Shown here in pieces: positions 48,191 to 60,521 of a stretch of 64,000 nucleotides of DNA. Source of the DNA: Malaya genurostris (lineage: Eukaryota; Arthropoda; Insecta; Diptera; Culicidae); NCBI RefSeq assembly GCF_030247185.1, contig NC_080572.1, forward strand, positions 34,518,971 to 34,582,970, read 5' to 3'. Made by a program: the position numbers and the translations under genes. Under the pieces are notes generated by a model. That model ran no database searches. It was not told the origin of the DNA and saw only the letters and a list, made by a program, of their open reading frames with translations. The stretch's first letter is position 1. Each line of letters starts with the position of its first letter.

Positions 48191-49470
48191 GTAAGCATCA
48201 GGATGATAACAATCCCAAAAATAGCAGCGTAATGTTTTTTTTACCCAACTGTTTCTTATCGAAGATGATTGAATGCCGCCATCGATTTCGATTTTTGTTC
48301 GATTTCTCTGAAAAATTCTATCGTTTCTGGAAGCACCACATTGTAATCAACGTGTATCACCATGTGTGTACTTAGTTTTCAATGTATAACAAACCATAAT
48401 TCCACATGTGTTCATGGAAAATACATAAAGCATACATTCCCATAAATGAACGATTTTTCCGTAGCGTAGGAACATCGAAACACTCATTTACCACTGTTGC
48501 AAAGTACTAATGATTTCTATGTTTTCATACCAGCAGCGATTCTCTGATGAACTGGTGGCTAGTTCATTAGGAACTTTTTCTTCTATTCGGATTTCAGTAT
48601 TTTCCCGGCAAATAGAGATCATTCTTTTATACTAGATAGCTTTTCATGGAACGCCATATCCATTAGAACCAAAACCCGCCATTCAATTCCCGTTTTCCAC
48701 ATCCAAGCGAAGTGAATCATAAAAACATGTAGAAGAGAAGTGAAACCACTAAACACCCGATCCCCACGCACCGTTGCATCACTGTTCTTGTTGTCCCATA
48801 GACTAGTGGGTCTTACGACCATGTGTTTGTGTACTAACGCTTACCTGACTAGTTCAGGACTATCGCTTTCATTCAGACGTGTTTCCCCTGAGGGGAGGAA
48901 ACAAGAGCGAGCTCCCCTTTATTTCCAATGTCCATAAAGGAAACTCAAAACTATTTGACATGGTTTTCATTTGCTTCTAGCAAACATCCGAAGGGCTACA
49001 GACGTTGGTTCTCCCACATTCATGCTTGTCTGTGGAAGTCTATCAAGAATATTCCGGAAACAATCGAACGTACAAGTGTAATCAGCGGCAGGTTCGATAC
49101 CGAAGCGAAATGGGCTGAGCTTGGTCTTGTACGTGGTCAACTGGAAGAACATCTGTGAATAAGAAAATTTTAATTACAGTTTTTGTTACAGTTCATCAGA
49201 TGTATCTTTTGTTTGCTGTTAATCGAAATAGAAAAGAGCTACTCGAGGCGTTTTCGATTTCTTATCAAACTGCCTTAGTACCTTGTATGTACGAATAAAT
49301 CTAAACAACGACCTATCTTGTTGTTTATAAATGTTTCTTTTTTGCCATACTGTAATCTAGAATCGATAGCAAGCATTCGCTGTTTATTAAAAGTATTGTG
49401 CGTTTTTACGATTCATAATTGAACGGCTGTAAGCTAAAATCAGATAATCTAAACTTAGTTTTGAAAACCC
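48191..49470 (+). other. start of intron 4, unassigned
   Basis: Intron 4 runs from 48191 to beyond 64000 (at least 15.8 kb). Its first 1.3 kb shows no exon or recognised repeat. Short open frames here (48740-49158) lack motifs and acceptor/donor pairs in phase 0. Confidence 0.5.
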
Positions 49471-49473
49471 GTT

Positions 49474-50420
49474 AAGGTTTTGCTATTCTCATATAAAAAG
49501 ATTATATAATCACTGTGAAAACCGACTTTTGAATGGAAACCCGGAGGGCCGAGTGTCATATACCATTAGATTCAGTTCGTCGAGATTACAAAATGTCTGT
49601 GTGTATGCGTGTATATGTATGTATGTGTGTATGTGACAAATAATGTCACTCGATTTCTCAGAGATGGTTGAACTGATTTCCACCATCACCCATCGATCAC
49701 TATTGATTTTTATCCCGATTCGACTTCCGGTTCCGGAATTACAGGTCAATGTCAATAACTTTTCTCACTGATGGCGTGGCCAATTTTCACAAACTTATAT
49801 TCAAACGCAAGGTGTTATGGTCCCATAGGTCGCTATTGAACTTTACACCGAATCGACTTCCGGCTCCGGAATTACAAAAAAATATGTTCAAATTTATGAG
49901 TAAATGATCACTCAATTTTTTCGAAAATTCTTAATCGATTTTCACAAACTAAAAGGTCATCAAATTTTTTAAAAAGTTATCGAGAAGTTGATCCAGATAT
50001 GTCTTCCGGTTCCGGTATTACAGTGAGATTAGTGAAAATTTTCAAATTTATGAGTATTTTCTCATAGGTGATGACGAAACGAGATGCACATATTTATAAA
50101 ACTTATTGCTAAATTCGTCTAGTTGGGAGATCTTGTTAGTAAGTGAATATATAAAACTACGTTGGGACTACAGGTCTCCGATTTCCGCTTCGGGAAGCAC
50201 CGATAGTAGTGTAGAGAAGCTAAAAATTGAAACTCACTTCGATTTCTCAGCAACGGTTGAATCGATTTGCACAAATCATGATCCAAATTAAACCTCCCAT
50301 TGACTTATAATATACTGCGCAATCTGATTCACATCCGACTTCCGGTTCCGAAATTATAGGGCGATGAGTGTCGAAACAGTTAAATCGTCATTCAAAATGA
50401 CGATGCAAAGCTGGTACGTG
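49474..50420 (-). repeat. repeat family A, copy 5
   Basis: The inverted tail (CTATTCTCATATAAAAAGAT, GGAAACCCGGAGGGCCGAGT, GTCATATACCATTAGATTCA) is followed by ACTTCCGGTTCCGGAATTAC and CGATTTTCACAAACTTATAT-type blocks. The head end is not clear. Confidence 0.6.
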
Positions 50421-50587
50421 CGGCTTTGATTCGTTCGCAGTGTGCTTTGTTCAATTTCGTGTAGCGGGCAGGGTTGCCACGTTTAAGTCCATATTTTTCG
50501 GGTCAAAAATATATAAATTTGTAAATCTTTTATTTAATTTGTACCTACTTGTTAGTGTTATTACAAAATCATGATAACAAAGCTTTT

Positions 50588-50845
50588 CTATTGAAGCACA
50601 CTTATTGCCTTTGTCATATAGAAAGTTTATACAATTACTTGAAAAATGGACTAGTGAAAATTGGCTCGGAGGGCTAAGCGTGCTATATCATTTGACCCAT
50701 TTCATCGAGTTGAGCAATGTCTGTGTGTGCATGTATGTGTGTGAGTATGTGTCAAATAATGTCACTCATAAAAAAAAAATCTCATAGTCCCGTAGGTTGC
50801 TATTGAATTTCATCATGCTTTCATAGTGTATTAAAATTGCAAAAT
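50588..50845 (-). repeat. repeat family A, copy 6, tail fragment
   Basis: TTGCCTTTGTCATATAGAAA, GGCTCGGAGGGCTAAGCGTG and TATATCATTTGACCCATTTC are an inverted family A tail, cut short before the next copy starts. Confidence 0.55.
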
Positions 50846-50847
50846 AC

Positions 50848-52172
50848 GATGCAAAACCTGTTTAAATCCACCTAGTGGTGTAATGATGCCTTTCTCATAT
50901 TAAACATACTATCATATATAATACTGTGGTATTCTACAAAATAGTTTTTTTTTACATTAATCTGAATTAATCACGAGGAAGGAAACGGGTATAGTCGGTG
51001 CCTTTCACGCAGTCCACCTGGGGTCGATTCCCAACCCCGCACATACAGTCAGAAAGTTTTTCTGGCTCAAAGAGGCGAATGACATTATACTTAAAACCTC
51101 ATGCATATAATCAAAAAACAAAAAAATGCATGCATATAATCAAAAAACAAAAAAAGACCACAGGACCTTCCATGAAAACCTAACTTTGTGAAAATTTGTC
51201 CAGCCATCGCTGAGAAAATATGACCACTATTTCCTGTGCCTCCGGAATCGGAAGATGGGAACCAGGATAGCCGAAATCAGTTTTTTTGGTCGTGTACTGA
51301 TAATTACTATCGAGTGGAGTAGTTTTGGGGTCAGTTTAGATTTTTTTTTCGTTTTTTATTTCACCTCTCTAAGTGATGGTATAGAAGTTTTTACACACTT
51401 TACCCTAAAATTAAGGAACCAAAAGTCTGATCAAAATGAAATTCAGAAGTTTAGTATGGGACCATAAGATCATTCATTTGAATCAAAGTTTGTTGAAATC
51501 GGTAACGACATCTCTGAGAAAAGCGTGTAGTTTTGGAATTTAGAATTTTCGCACTTATCACCTTATAATTCCGGAACCGGACGTCGGATACAGTTGACAT
51601 TCAGAAGTTTTGTTAAAAACTATGCAACCGTATATTTGAATCTAAGTTTGTGAAAATCGATTATGCCATCTCTGAGAAAAATTAGTACACATATTTGGAT
51701 TTTTTGCATATATTACCCCATAACTCAGAAACCGAAGATCAGATCCAAACCAAATTCAGGAATTTTGTATGGTACCATAAGAGCTTTCATTTGAATTTGT
51801 AAAAATCGGTTAAGTCATCTTCGAGAAAAGTTGTTGCATTTATTTCTACAATTTTTTGCATATTTTTACCTATAATACTGGATTCCGGAAGTCAGATCCA
51901 AATAATATACAGGAATTTTGTATGGGACTATAAGACTTTTCATTTGAATCTAAGTTTGTGAAAATCGGTTAAGCCATATCCGAGAAAAGTAAGTACAAAA
52001 AAACGTTACATACACACATACACACACACACACACACACAAACACACACATACATTTTTCGTACTCGACGAACTGAGTCGAATGGTATATAACACACGAC
52101 CCTACGGGCTTCGGCTAAAAAGTTGGTTCTCACAGTGATTACATAACCTTTCTATGTGGGAAAGAAAAAAGG
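50848..52172 (+). repeat. repeat family A, copy 7, carrying a SINE
   Basis: Head CCACCTAGTGGTGTAATGAT at 50870. Three or four internal units follow (AAAATCGGTTAAGCCATATC; ATTCAGGAATTTTGTATGGT), then a CACACA-rich stretch and the tail GACGAACTGAGTCGAATGGT, ending CTTTCTATGTGGGAAAG. An S2 SINE interrupts it at 50978-51085. Confidence 0.65.
50978..51085 (+). repeat. tRNA-derived SINE (family S2), copy 2
   Basis: GGAAACGGGTATAGTCGGTG, CCTTTCACGCAGTCCACCTG, a B-box-like GGGTCGATTCCCAACCCCGC and GTCAGAAAGTTTTTCTGGCT match 12631-12895 in order. An ATGCATATAATCAAAAAACA duplication follows it. Confidence 0.6.
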
Positions 52173-52199
52173 GTAAATTCTTCTAAAAAAAACTGATAT

Positions 52200-52570
52200 A
52201 ATTATATTAGGCTCAAAACTGATTTAATTATATTAGTTACTTATTAAACGAACCGACTTCGGCTATACTGGTTCTAAGTTCCCGGTTCCAGAAGTACCGG
52301 TAGTGATCAAAAACTCTAACTCTCTAATTTCAGAGATGATTTGATCGATTTCCACAAACTTAGGATCAAATAAAAGTTCGCATAATCTCAGAGGTTGCTG
52401 TTTAATGTGTCTATAATCATTTAGTGCGACAATGCAAAATTCCTATTAACTCGACATAACAGTTTACAAATTGAAAAGGTTTTGTTAGTTCATACCCAAA
52501 GAAAATTTCTTATTTTATTCGAGATTGATTTCTTGACAGAATCTTCTAATGATTTCTAATGATGGAAATA
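52200..52570 (-). repeat. repeat family A, copy 8, part interrupted by a 1.9-kb element
   Basis: CTAAGTTCCCGGTTCCAGAA and TTTCCACAAACTTAGGATCA are family A phrases. The inverted head (TAATATGAGAAAGGCATCAT, TTCACCACTAGGCGGATTAA) appears only after the inserted element, at 54498-54540. Confidence 0.5.
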
Positions 52571-54491
52571 CACCCAAACCTCCGTTTACGTAAACTTTTT
52601 TTACGTTACCTCTTTTTACGTAACTCTTTTTACGACAAAAAAAATTCCAAATAACGTACACTTTTTTACGAACCTACTTCGTAAAAAAAGGTTTTTGCAT
52701 ACAATGAAAATCGTTTCCGGCTCATTTATATTCCATGGAAATTACTACAATATGGGTATTTTCGGGACCGGTTTGATGAGTACTTGTTGGAAAACGATGT
52801 TTGAGGTGGTTCTGAATTCCAAGATGGCGACTTCCAGTTCATTGATATTCCTTGAAAACCCTTACAATATGGGTATTTTCAGAACGGGTTTGATGAGTAG
52901 ATGTCGGAAAACGATGTTTGAGGTGGTTCTGAATTCCAAGATGGCGACTTCCGGTTTATTGATATTCCTTGAAAACCCTTTCAATATGTATATTTTCAGA
53001 ACGGGTTTGATGAGTAGATGTCGGAAAACGATGTTTGAGGTGGTTCTGAATTCCAAGATGGCGATTTCCAGTTTATTGATATTCCTTGAAAACCCTTACA
53101 ATATGGGTATTTTCAGAACGGGTTTGATGAGTAGATGTCGGAAAACGATGTTTGAGGTGGTTCTGAATTCCAAGATGGCGACTTCTTGTTTATTGATATT
53201 CCTTGAAAACCCTTACAATATGGGTATTTTCGGAACGATATATGGGTATTTTCGCTTATGAAAGTGCGTCGCCATATGCCATTAGCGAGTGTCATTATAT
53301 TTGAATCTTATGCGTGGCCATGCTGATATGGACCGATGTCATAGTATGACAAGTTGAAGTGTGTCTGTATTACTGTATATATGTTCAAATAATATTATTT
53401 ATATTCTCTGTCAATTGCGGCAATACTAACTGTCACACATATAATTGAATATTTTTAAACAAAATGGGTGTATGAAACTTCGTAGCACTGATTGATGTAT
53501 CTTTTAAACCACATACATCATTTCATAAATTCATAATTCTCGGAAAAATTTCAAAAAACAATTTCAGCAAATAATAGTTCCTCTTTATTTTCTTTATTTT
53601 CTAATACAAAGTGTACAAGTGTAACGATATGAAGAGGAACTGTTAGTTGCTAGTTCGGGTCTGTGAAAAAGTTACCAAAATCATTTTAGAATCTAATTAT
53701 TTGACTCATTAGTTTTTTGTGATTTACCGGAATGAAATTATGGGTCAAAAATCAACAGTTCAGGGATTGAAATCAGTCAACGAAAACGAAAATAAAACAG
53801 CAGTTCAAAACTTGAATCTGTTCAATTAAATCATGTTTACTACAATACTAAAAATTAAATATTAACCTTTCTTTCACCAAAGAATGAACCTTAAAATATT
53901 TACATCGAAGCATTTTCATCAATTTATGTATTTGTTTGACAACTCGATTGTAAGTGTCAAGCTAATATTATGTTGAATTTGGAATAAAGTTCCCGAAGTT
54001 TATTGAAACAGCTTTCTTCCTAATATTGACTCGTAAAATCCATTCCGAAAGTAACAATATTATATAGTATTCGGCAGTCAGTCATAATTACTCAAATAAC
54101 GTTTACTAAGAACTGTTCTTTAAACCCGTTCCGAAAACATTCGGTTTGCTACGGGTTTCGAGAAACACCATCTTGGATTTTGAAATGACTTTAAACATCA
54201 TTTTCCGACATCTACTCATCATACCCGTTCCAAAAATACCTATATGAGAGGGGTTTTCAAGATGTATTAATAAACCGGAAGTCGCCATCTTGGATTTTGA
54301 TGCTGCTTAGAACATACTTTTCCTGTAAATACTCATAATTTTCGTTCCATAACTATCCAATATATTATACATATCTAATAATACATATACATAAGGAAAA
54401 CTTTTTTTACGTTGAAAATTCCAAATAACTTTTTTTACGTTATAATTCGATTTACGTAGTCCCGATTATTACGTAAATAAAGGTTTGGGTG
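52571..54491. mobile_element. 1.9-kb TIR element with inverted subterminal arrays
   Basis: Ends CACCCAAACCT (52571 on) and its complement (to 54491) are flanked by TA on both sides and lie within a family A repeat. Subterminal TTTTTTTACGTTA/TTACGTAA motifs cluster at both ends. The left side has a 117-bp tandem array; 1.7 diverged copies of the same unit lie in inverted orientation near 54110-54300. There is no transposase, so it depends on one from elsewhere. Confidence 0.75.
52724..53262 (+). repeat. 117-bp tandem array
   Basis: About 4.6 units with an exact 117-bp step (TTGAGGTGGTTCTGAATTCC at 52801, 52918, 53035 and 53152). Each unit has CAAGATGGCGACTTCC and GGGTTTGATGAGTAGATGTC. Because 117 is a multiple of 3 the array keeps an open frame (LNSKMATS; LIFLENPYNMGIF) on the + strand; this is a by-product of the period and not evidence of a gene. 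Confidence 0.9.
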
Positions 54492-54545
54492 TATAAGTAA
54501 TATGAGAAAGGCATCATTTCACCACTAGGCGGATTAAAAAAGCTT

Positions 54546-55460
54546 TTTGAATGCAAAAACCAGATAAAAACGCTTAATCTATGCTGCGTTCCCACAGTGG
54601 CAGTCAGTAAAAACTTTGAATGCAAAGTCGGATGAAATCGTTTGTTTTGGAAGAACCGGTTAAGTTTTTGTCGGTTTTTTGCAGTCAAAATTTTTTGTCC
54701 AGTTCCTGCAAAAACATATGATTATAAATCATATCGCGATGAATATCTAACGAGGGGAGGTTGAAAAAGAGAGGGAATTAAAACATCCAATCCCCCCAGC
54801 CTCTCCTGCGCACGGGCCTGTCTCTGAGAAACCGAAGTGTGAGTTCCATTTGGGAATATTAACCCACTGTTTCTTGAACTTCCTGAACCGGAAAGTGTAC
54901 CGATATAACTAAAGTGATATAATTTGCCAAAAGATCTACATATTAGGGAAATTTATGAACAATTTTCAAGGGATCTGTAGCTTTTTGTAAGGTCATTTAT
55001 GAAAAGACACCATTATAATCAAAATTTTTCGTTAATTATGTCGTATGAAGATAAAATTCAGGATTTTCATATAGTATTTTAGTGCCTTGGGTTTATTTAT
55101 AATTTCATGAGCAGAACAATTTATATCATGAAAATTTTCATGCTCAAGAATCAGTTAGCTCATGAAGTCATGAATAATAGGCAATGAATTTTCATTCGAG
55201 TATGAGCAAGGCAAAAAGCAGCCATGTTAACTTAGCACAATGCATTACCAAAATCCCTGAATGACTGCTAAAATCGGAAAAAATGATATGATTTAGAGCT
55301 GAAAGTAAAGTTTTTGTTGTTGAGTATACGTAGATTAAGACAATTGAACCTCCTATCTCAAATTTTCATTCTATCACGATTTTCAGTTATATATGATTAA
55401 TAACTAACAATGTCACATATAATTAAAATCTTCATTAATAGCTAGCAACTGCTAAAAATC
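54546..55460. other. unassigned intron 4 DNA
   Basis: No exon or recognised repeat. Phrases such as AGTTAGCTCATGAAGTCATG are palindrome-rich but low in information. Confidence 0.3.
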
Positions 55461-55461
55461 A

Positions 55462-55690
55462 AAGACGCCAAACTGGATATCTGGCTCTCCCTAATGGAGA
55501 CGATGCTTCTGAAGGAGTAAGCGACATATCAGCTGGGGACCATCGCTCTCTCTGACGTTCAAAGCAATAGCGAAACTGTGAATGCAATCGAATGTATAAA
55601 CATAGGTGAAATTGTTGCTAATGCTTCAGTCTCACATAAAACATGTCAGAGGAAGGATGCTGCTAAAACAAGTATCAAATGAAGTGTTAC
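55462..55690 (-). repeat. dispersed repeat shared with 16330-16825
   Basis: TGGCTCTCCCTAATGGAGAC, GATGGTCCCC (complement), CAAAGCAATAGCGAAACTG and GCTAATGCTTCAGTCTCAC match 16330-16825 in inverted order, with different spacing. Confidence 0.5.
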
Positions 55691-57327
55691 GAAACAATTA
55701 GATGCTCTGACAGAATTGTTTTGATTAAATGGAATTAGTACGCACACGGTTGGTGACATTTCGTGTGCTTAAGTGCCATGCGTGTTCGGATGATAGGCGC
55801 TGTTATGTCGTTTTCGCTTGAGAAACCTGAAACCGAGGTTGGGTTCGCACTTACCATCGGTGTAAGAATAAAATTCGAAACTGACTGGAATTTCTGCTCA
55901 ATGGCGTTACAACTAGATACGAAAATGTTTTCAACAGAGAGGTTTGGCATGAGCTGTTTTTCGACAGTGAGCTTTAGCCTGAAGCCATGGGTTGGTTTTG
56001 ACAACTGCCGAAAACGACATTAGATAGACTTAGACATTCGAAGAATTTAAAACAGATCTCAAATGCTTCAAATTGATTTCGGTTTACTTATAATGTAGAA
56101 AACTCTACCGCTTTCAACGAAATCACAAAAAACTACAAGGATCAGCCCCATGGGGTTGTTCGAGCCGTTGATGTGGAACAAGGCAACCAAAATTTCTAAT
56201 GATCTACAATCAAAAAGTTCAATCAATCCGAACCCAAACCGAACATCATTTGTCTTGATTTGCATTTGTTTTATGACCGACGAAATTACACCATTATCCC
56301 AAATATATGCAATTATATCTTTGTACATACTTGCGATCTCGATAATTAAGCTTCTCCTCGCCAAGCTTGTGTTCAAGTTTTTTATGCAAGCAGTTTTTTA
56401 GCGTTAAGTTTCTCTACCATTTTGCGATTTCGGTTGAAGCGATAAACTATTTCTCATTATCAATCGAGTTCATCTAATATAAATTAGAAATTAATCTTAA
56501 GCACTCAAAATTTATTCAGAGGTAGTTGTCAATTTCTCATGGGGAAACGACATAACATGGAATTCCGAGCATGCATGACACACGATCAGAGTATACCAAT
56601 CAAGGGCTGAGGCCAGTGTGTTTTAGGGCGTTTTAAAGGGCTATTTTCACGCTTCAAATCTGATTTTCTTCAGAAACGATGCCGAATATCAAAAAACCCA
56701 ACCGACAATCTCTTAGAAAATTAGTTTAGATTATTCTGTGAAAATTTCAGAATGATTCATTGACTTCAGTGGTCGGGAAACTCTTTTTTCTGAAGGAAGA
56801 ATTGCATAGCTGAAAACGGCAACATTCAACTTGTTTATTGAATATCTCGCCTTCAAAAGCATGGATCAAAAATCTATCCTGACAATATCTAAATAATTTA
56901 GTTTAGATGCGATTAGTGCATAACAACATATATGTTGTCGCGATAAAAATTAAGTGAATGTTATTTTTGTACGTTTCTCTGGCGGCACCATTTCTGCCTG
57001 GTAACGTAACGAAACATGAGAGAGAAATAAACTCGGCTCAGCAAGGCTGCCAAACAAGCGATAGCTTTATTGGATTTTATGTGATGTAGTCAAACTTGTA
57101 ACCGAAAATATCAAAACTTTCTTGGCCACCCGGCCACATCGAGAGTCATTTTACACATTTACGAGAGAGCATGAAGAGAAATGTAATACGCACAGCGAGC
57201 GACACGGTTTTACGCTAACAACTGGCAGCAGCCCTTGAAGCTTCAAATCGTTTTATAGCACGTTTTTGTCTTGCTGTCTAGCAACAACCTACCTCTAGCA
57301 TGCTAAGAATAGGACTGAAACGTTAGC
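55691..57327. other. unassigned intron 4 DNA
   Basis: Overlapping frames at 55735-56023 and 56068-56401 lie on both strands and lack motifs. No exon with phase 0 Ig sequence is visible. Unassigned. Confidence 0.35.
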
Positions 57328-57549
57328 TTTTTTTTTTTTGCATAAATATCTGTTTATTAATCTTATTTTTGTGTATTACATCAACATTTTACAGTACAAG
57401 TGTTTTGACCCTTTGGCCTTTCATCTTTGTTGTTCATACGATTCGTTATTAATATTAGGTGTTTTAGTTACTCTTGTTTTACATACTAATGTTTAATCAT
57501 AATATTTATTTTAATTATTTATAAAATGTCTACCTACTTATAACTATCC

Positions 57550-57990
57550 CTAACCTAATACGTACAAATTTTGAATTATTTGTATTTCAGAGATTGAGCA
57601 CCTCTCTTCAAATTTCGTGCAGTATTGTTCGAATTTTTGTTCTAGTATATCCAGTGAGGCCATCTCATGTACTTCACTAGTTCTTGTCCAAGGGGGTAGA
57701 TTTAGAATCATCTTTAAGATCTTACTTTGAATGCGCTGAAGCCTAAGTTTGTGTGTTCGTGCACAGCCCCGCCAAACAGGGACTGCGTATTCAATTGCGG
57801 GGTAGATGATTTGTTTATAGACAGCCATCTGATTCTTCAGGCACAGTTTAGATGTTCTACAAATCAGCGGATACAGAGACCTAATGAGTATGCTGCATTT
57901 TTGAACGATTTTGTCAACATGTAACCTGAATATCAGATGTCTGTCAAAGTTGAGTCCTAGATAGATAACTTCGTCGGACAATTGGATGAC
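57550..57990 (-). pseudogene. Jockey ORF2, thumb and C-terminus after a frameshift
   Basis: The frame reads VIYLGLNFDRHLIFRLHVDK, SKLCLKNQMAVYKQIIYPAI, EYAVPVWRGCARTHKLRLQR and IQSKILKMILNLPPWTRTSE, ending at 57550. It follows the RT palm after a frameshift near 57990-58015. The RT palm belongs to the same protein. Confidence 0.9.
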
Positions 57991-59124
57991 CTCATCACCG
58001 AATCGTCTGATGGAACAAGTTTTGGAGATCTTGAATGTGGAAACAAGATGACCTGAGTTTTTGCTGCATCGATCACAATTTTCCAGCTTGTAAAATATTC
58101 CGTTAAAGCGTCCAGACCTGTCTGTAGTTTATTTTTCAGAGCATTAATGACACGACCTTTGTAAAGAATGGCAGTATCATCAGCAAATTGTGACAGAACA
58201 CCACCACCTGGAAGAGGTGGGATGTCTGATGTGAAAATGTTGTATAGAATGGGACCTAGGATACTTCCCTGGGGTACACCAGCAGGAATAGTAAATCTTT
58301 CTGAAAGTGCATTATTCAGAGAAACCTGGAATGCTCTATCTGCAAGATAATTTTTGATAATTTTAATAAGATACATGGGAAAATTATACCGATGCAGTTT
58401 GAACACCAGTCCATCGTGCCACACATTATCGAATGCCTTTTCAATATCCAATATTGCCATGGCAGTCGTTTTGGACACTGATTTGTTTTGCTGGATGACG
58501 TTGTTAACCCTTGTGAGTTGGTGGATGGTGGATCTTCCTTTCCGGAACCCAAACTGTTCTTCCAGAAATATATCCTGTTCATCTGCGAAAGCAAGAATTC
58601 GCCTTTGTATTGACTTTTCAAACAGCTTGGATAGGGCAGAGAGTAAGCTGATGGGCCGATAGCTCTTGGAAAGGGAAGGATCTTTTCCCGGTTTCAAAAC
58701 TGGGATAACTTTAGCTAACTTCCACTTTGAAGGGAAGTAACCAAGCTCCCAGCACCTGTTAAAATTTTTAGCTAAGAAGACAAATGAGCGAATACTCAAA
58801 TGTTTCAGCTCAATGTTGAATGTGTTGTCGAAACCGGGGGCCTTCATATTTTTGGATTTTTTCACAAAAGCCATCAGCTCATTCGCATTGACTCTACTTT
58901 CCTCAGGAATCAAGCTGTCTGATTGATCAACCTCAGCTACGCTATCAGCAACGGCTCTTTCATGTGGACTAACAATGTTGAGTCCTAAATTGTGAGAACA
59001 CACAAACTGCTGGCCTAGCACATTTGCCTTCTCTACTGGTGTGATTAAAGGTATTCCTTCAGCTGCGTCCTGGGGTGACATCAGAGGAGGAATAGGCTTC
59101 GGTTTTTTCTTAAGCACCTTCGTT
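57957..59124 (-). pseudogene. Jockey ORF2, reverse transcriptase fingers and palm
   Basis: From KVLKKKPKPIPPLMSPQDAA through NMKAPGFDNTFNIELK, SYRPISLLSALSKLFEKSIQ and EEQFGFRKGRSTIHQLTRVN to AILDIEKAFDNVWHDGLV (first catalytic Asp), PAGVPQGSILGPILYNIF and GVLSQFADDTAILYKG (FADD). It continues in frame with the endonuclease once the MITE at 59126-60521 is left out. Confidence 0.92.
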
Positions 59125-59125
59125 A

Positions 59126-60521
59126 CCCAAGTAACAATTTTTGTTACGCTAGCTTGTTTATGACTAGTTTGCAACCAGATATTCGAGTGATTGTTACTAA
59201 CATCTAACCACTTGCATGACTCAAAAAGCGCAGTTTCTATTAGTTGTTAAGTCAGCTAAAAATAAGTTGTCGTTACGTTGTAATGCCATACTGAAATAAC
59301 TTATCTTTTCATAACATGAAAATAACTTGTTTCCAAGTAAACTAGTTGAAACTTAGTCACCATCGACATTATAAACATTGAATGCATCCAGAATACTTTT
59401 CTATCAACAATAAAAAAGCAGAACAGTACTTTAAATCACAAACTTAATACAAGGTACAAATTTCACAACGATTTTAAAACTGTCGAGCGGAATTCAATTG
59501 TACTTAACTGTTTTTTATGCGCCTTCAATCGAAATCTGTTTGTAATGATATAAAAAATAAACAACAAAATAACCCTATGTTCAGAATGCTCAAAATTATT
59601 CCAAGTAGAGTGATTTCTCATCATTTTAAATTCATATATCATGAGAACTATAATATTATCACAATCGATGTTCAATCCCTATATTATTTTCTTCGTGTTT
59701 ATGACAGTGCATAGAACAAAAATGACTTTTCTGCCTTTTACTATTTTTGGCAAAAAGTAGTTTTGAAAAAAGTAATATCCTGGTTTTATTTATGTTTCAT
59801 ACACTTCTTGAGACTCCATATTGTGTTCGCCATATTCAAGCCAACAAAGGTTGTTTTGTTTGCATTTTCGTTATCATAACGTTGGGAAAACCTACCGATA
59901 ACTATCTGAATCAATGAAGAAATTATATGTTTTAATCTCGTAATATCTAAGTTATTACTACATCAATTCACATAGTAACGATTTACATATACGCTTACGT
60001 ATTTATAATGGTTTCGCAATCTTTTTTCAACTAGTAGCTAAAACCAAAACTGTGATTAAAGATATGTTAGAATCAAGTAACGATAACTTACAAATGATAG
60101 CTAGTTCAATGTTTATGCTATAAAGAAACACTGCCGTCACCTTGTTTTAACCAGCATAACATAAAAAACATGTTCGTGTTCTTGTTGCAACATAGTTGGG
60201 CTAAGTGGTATCAGAACTAGTTACGGGTTGCCAATATTGGAGTCAAATAAACTTATTTTCAACTAGTAGCTAGAAATAAAGTTGTGATTAAAGATATGTT
60301 TGGATTAAGTTACGATAGCTTATAATTTATAATTTATTCAATATGACAAAAAGATGTGGTGATTTGAAACCTAAATAACTATTTCGTAACTGGTTATGGT
60401 ATGAAGAAACATTGCTGTCACCTTGTTTTAACCAGTATAACATAAAAAACATATTCGTGCTCTTGTTGCAACATAGTTTGGACTTAGTCGCATTAGAACT
60501 AGTTGCGGATTGCTACTTGGG
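59126..60521. mobile_element. 1396-bp MITE inserted in the Jockey ORF2 (linker)
   Basis: Inverted ends CCCAAGTAACAAT / complement of CCCAAGTAGCAAT are flanked by TA (59124-59125 and 60522-60523). The right third holds a tandem duplication: TCAACTAGTAGCTA at 60028 and 60259, and CACCTTGTTTTAACCAG at 60138 and 60420. No transposase. The target gene shows which bases were duplicated, so the borders are firm. Confidence 0.85.

Noticed and set aside
48740..49158. Candidate next exon of the Ig gene
   Set aside because: Translation lacks the expected Ig2 C-terminal pattern (D.G.Y.C), and no acceptor gives phase 0 with such sequence.
52695..53261. 188-codon protein with repeated LENPYNMGIF motifs
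   Set aside because: The frame is open only because the 117-bp tandem period is a multiple of three. The opposite strand also has partial open frames and the array lies in a TIR element.
55735..56401. Pairs of frames on opposite strands in intron 4
   Set aside because: Mirror-image frames without domains. No Ig-like sequence and no fit to the phase 0 donor at 48190.
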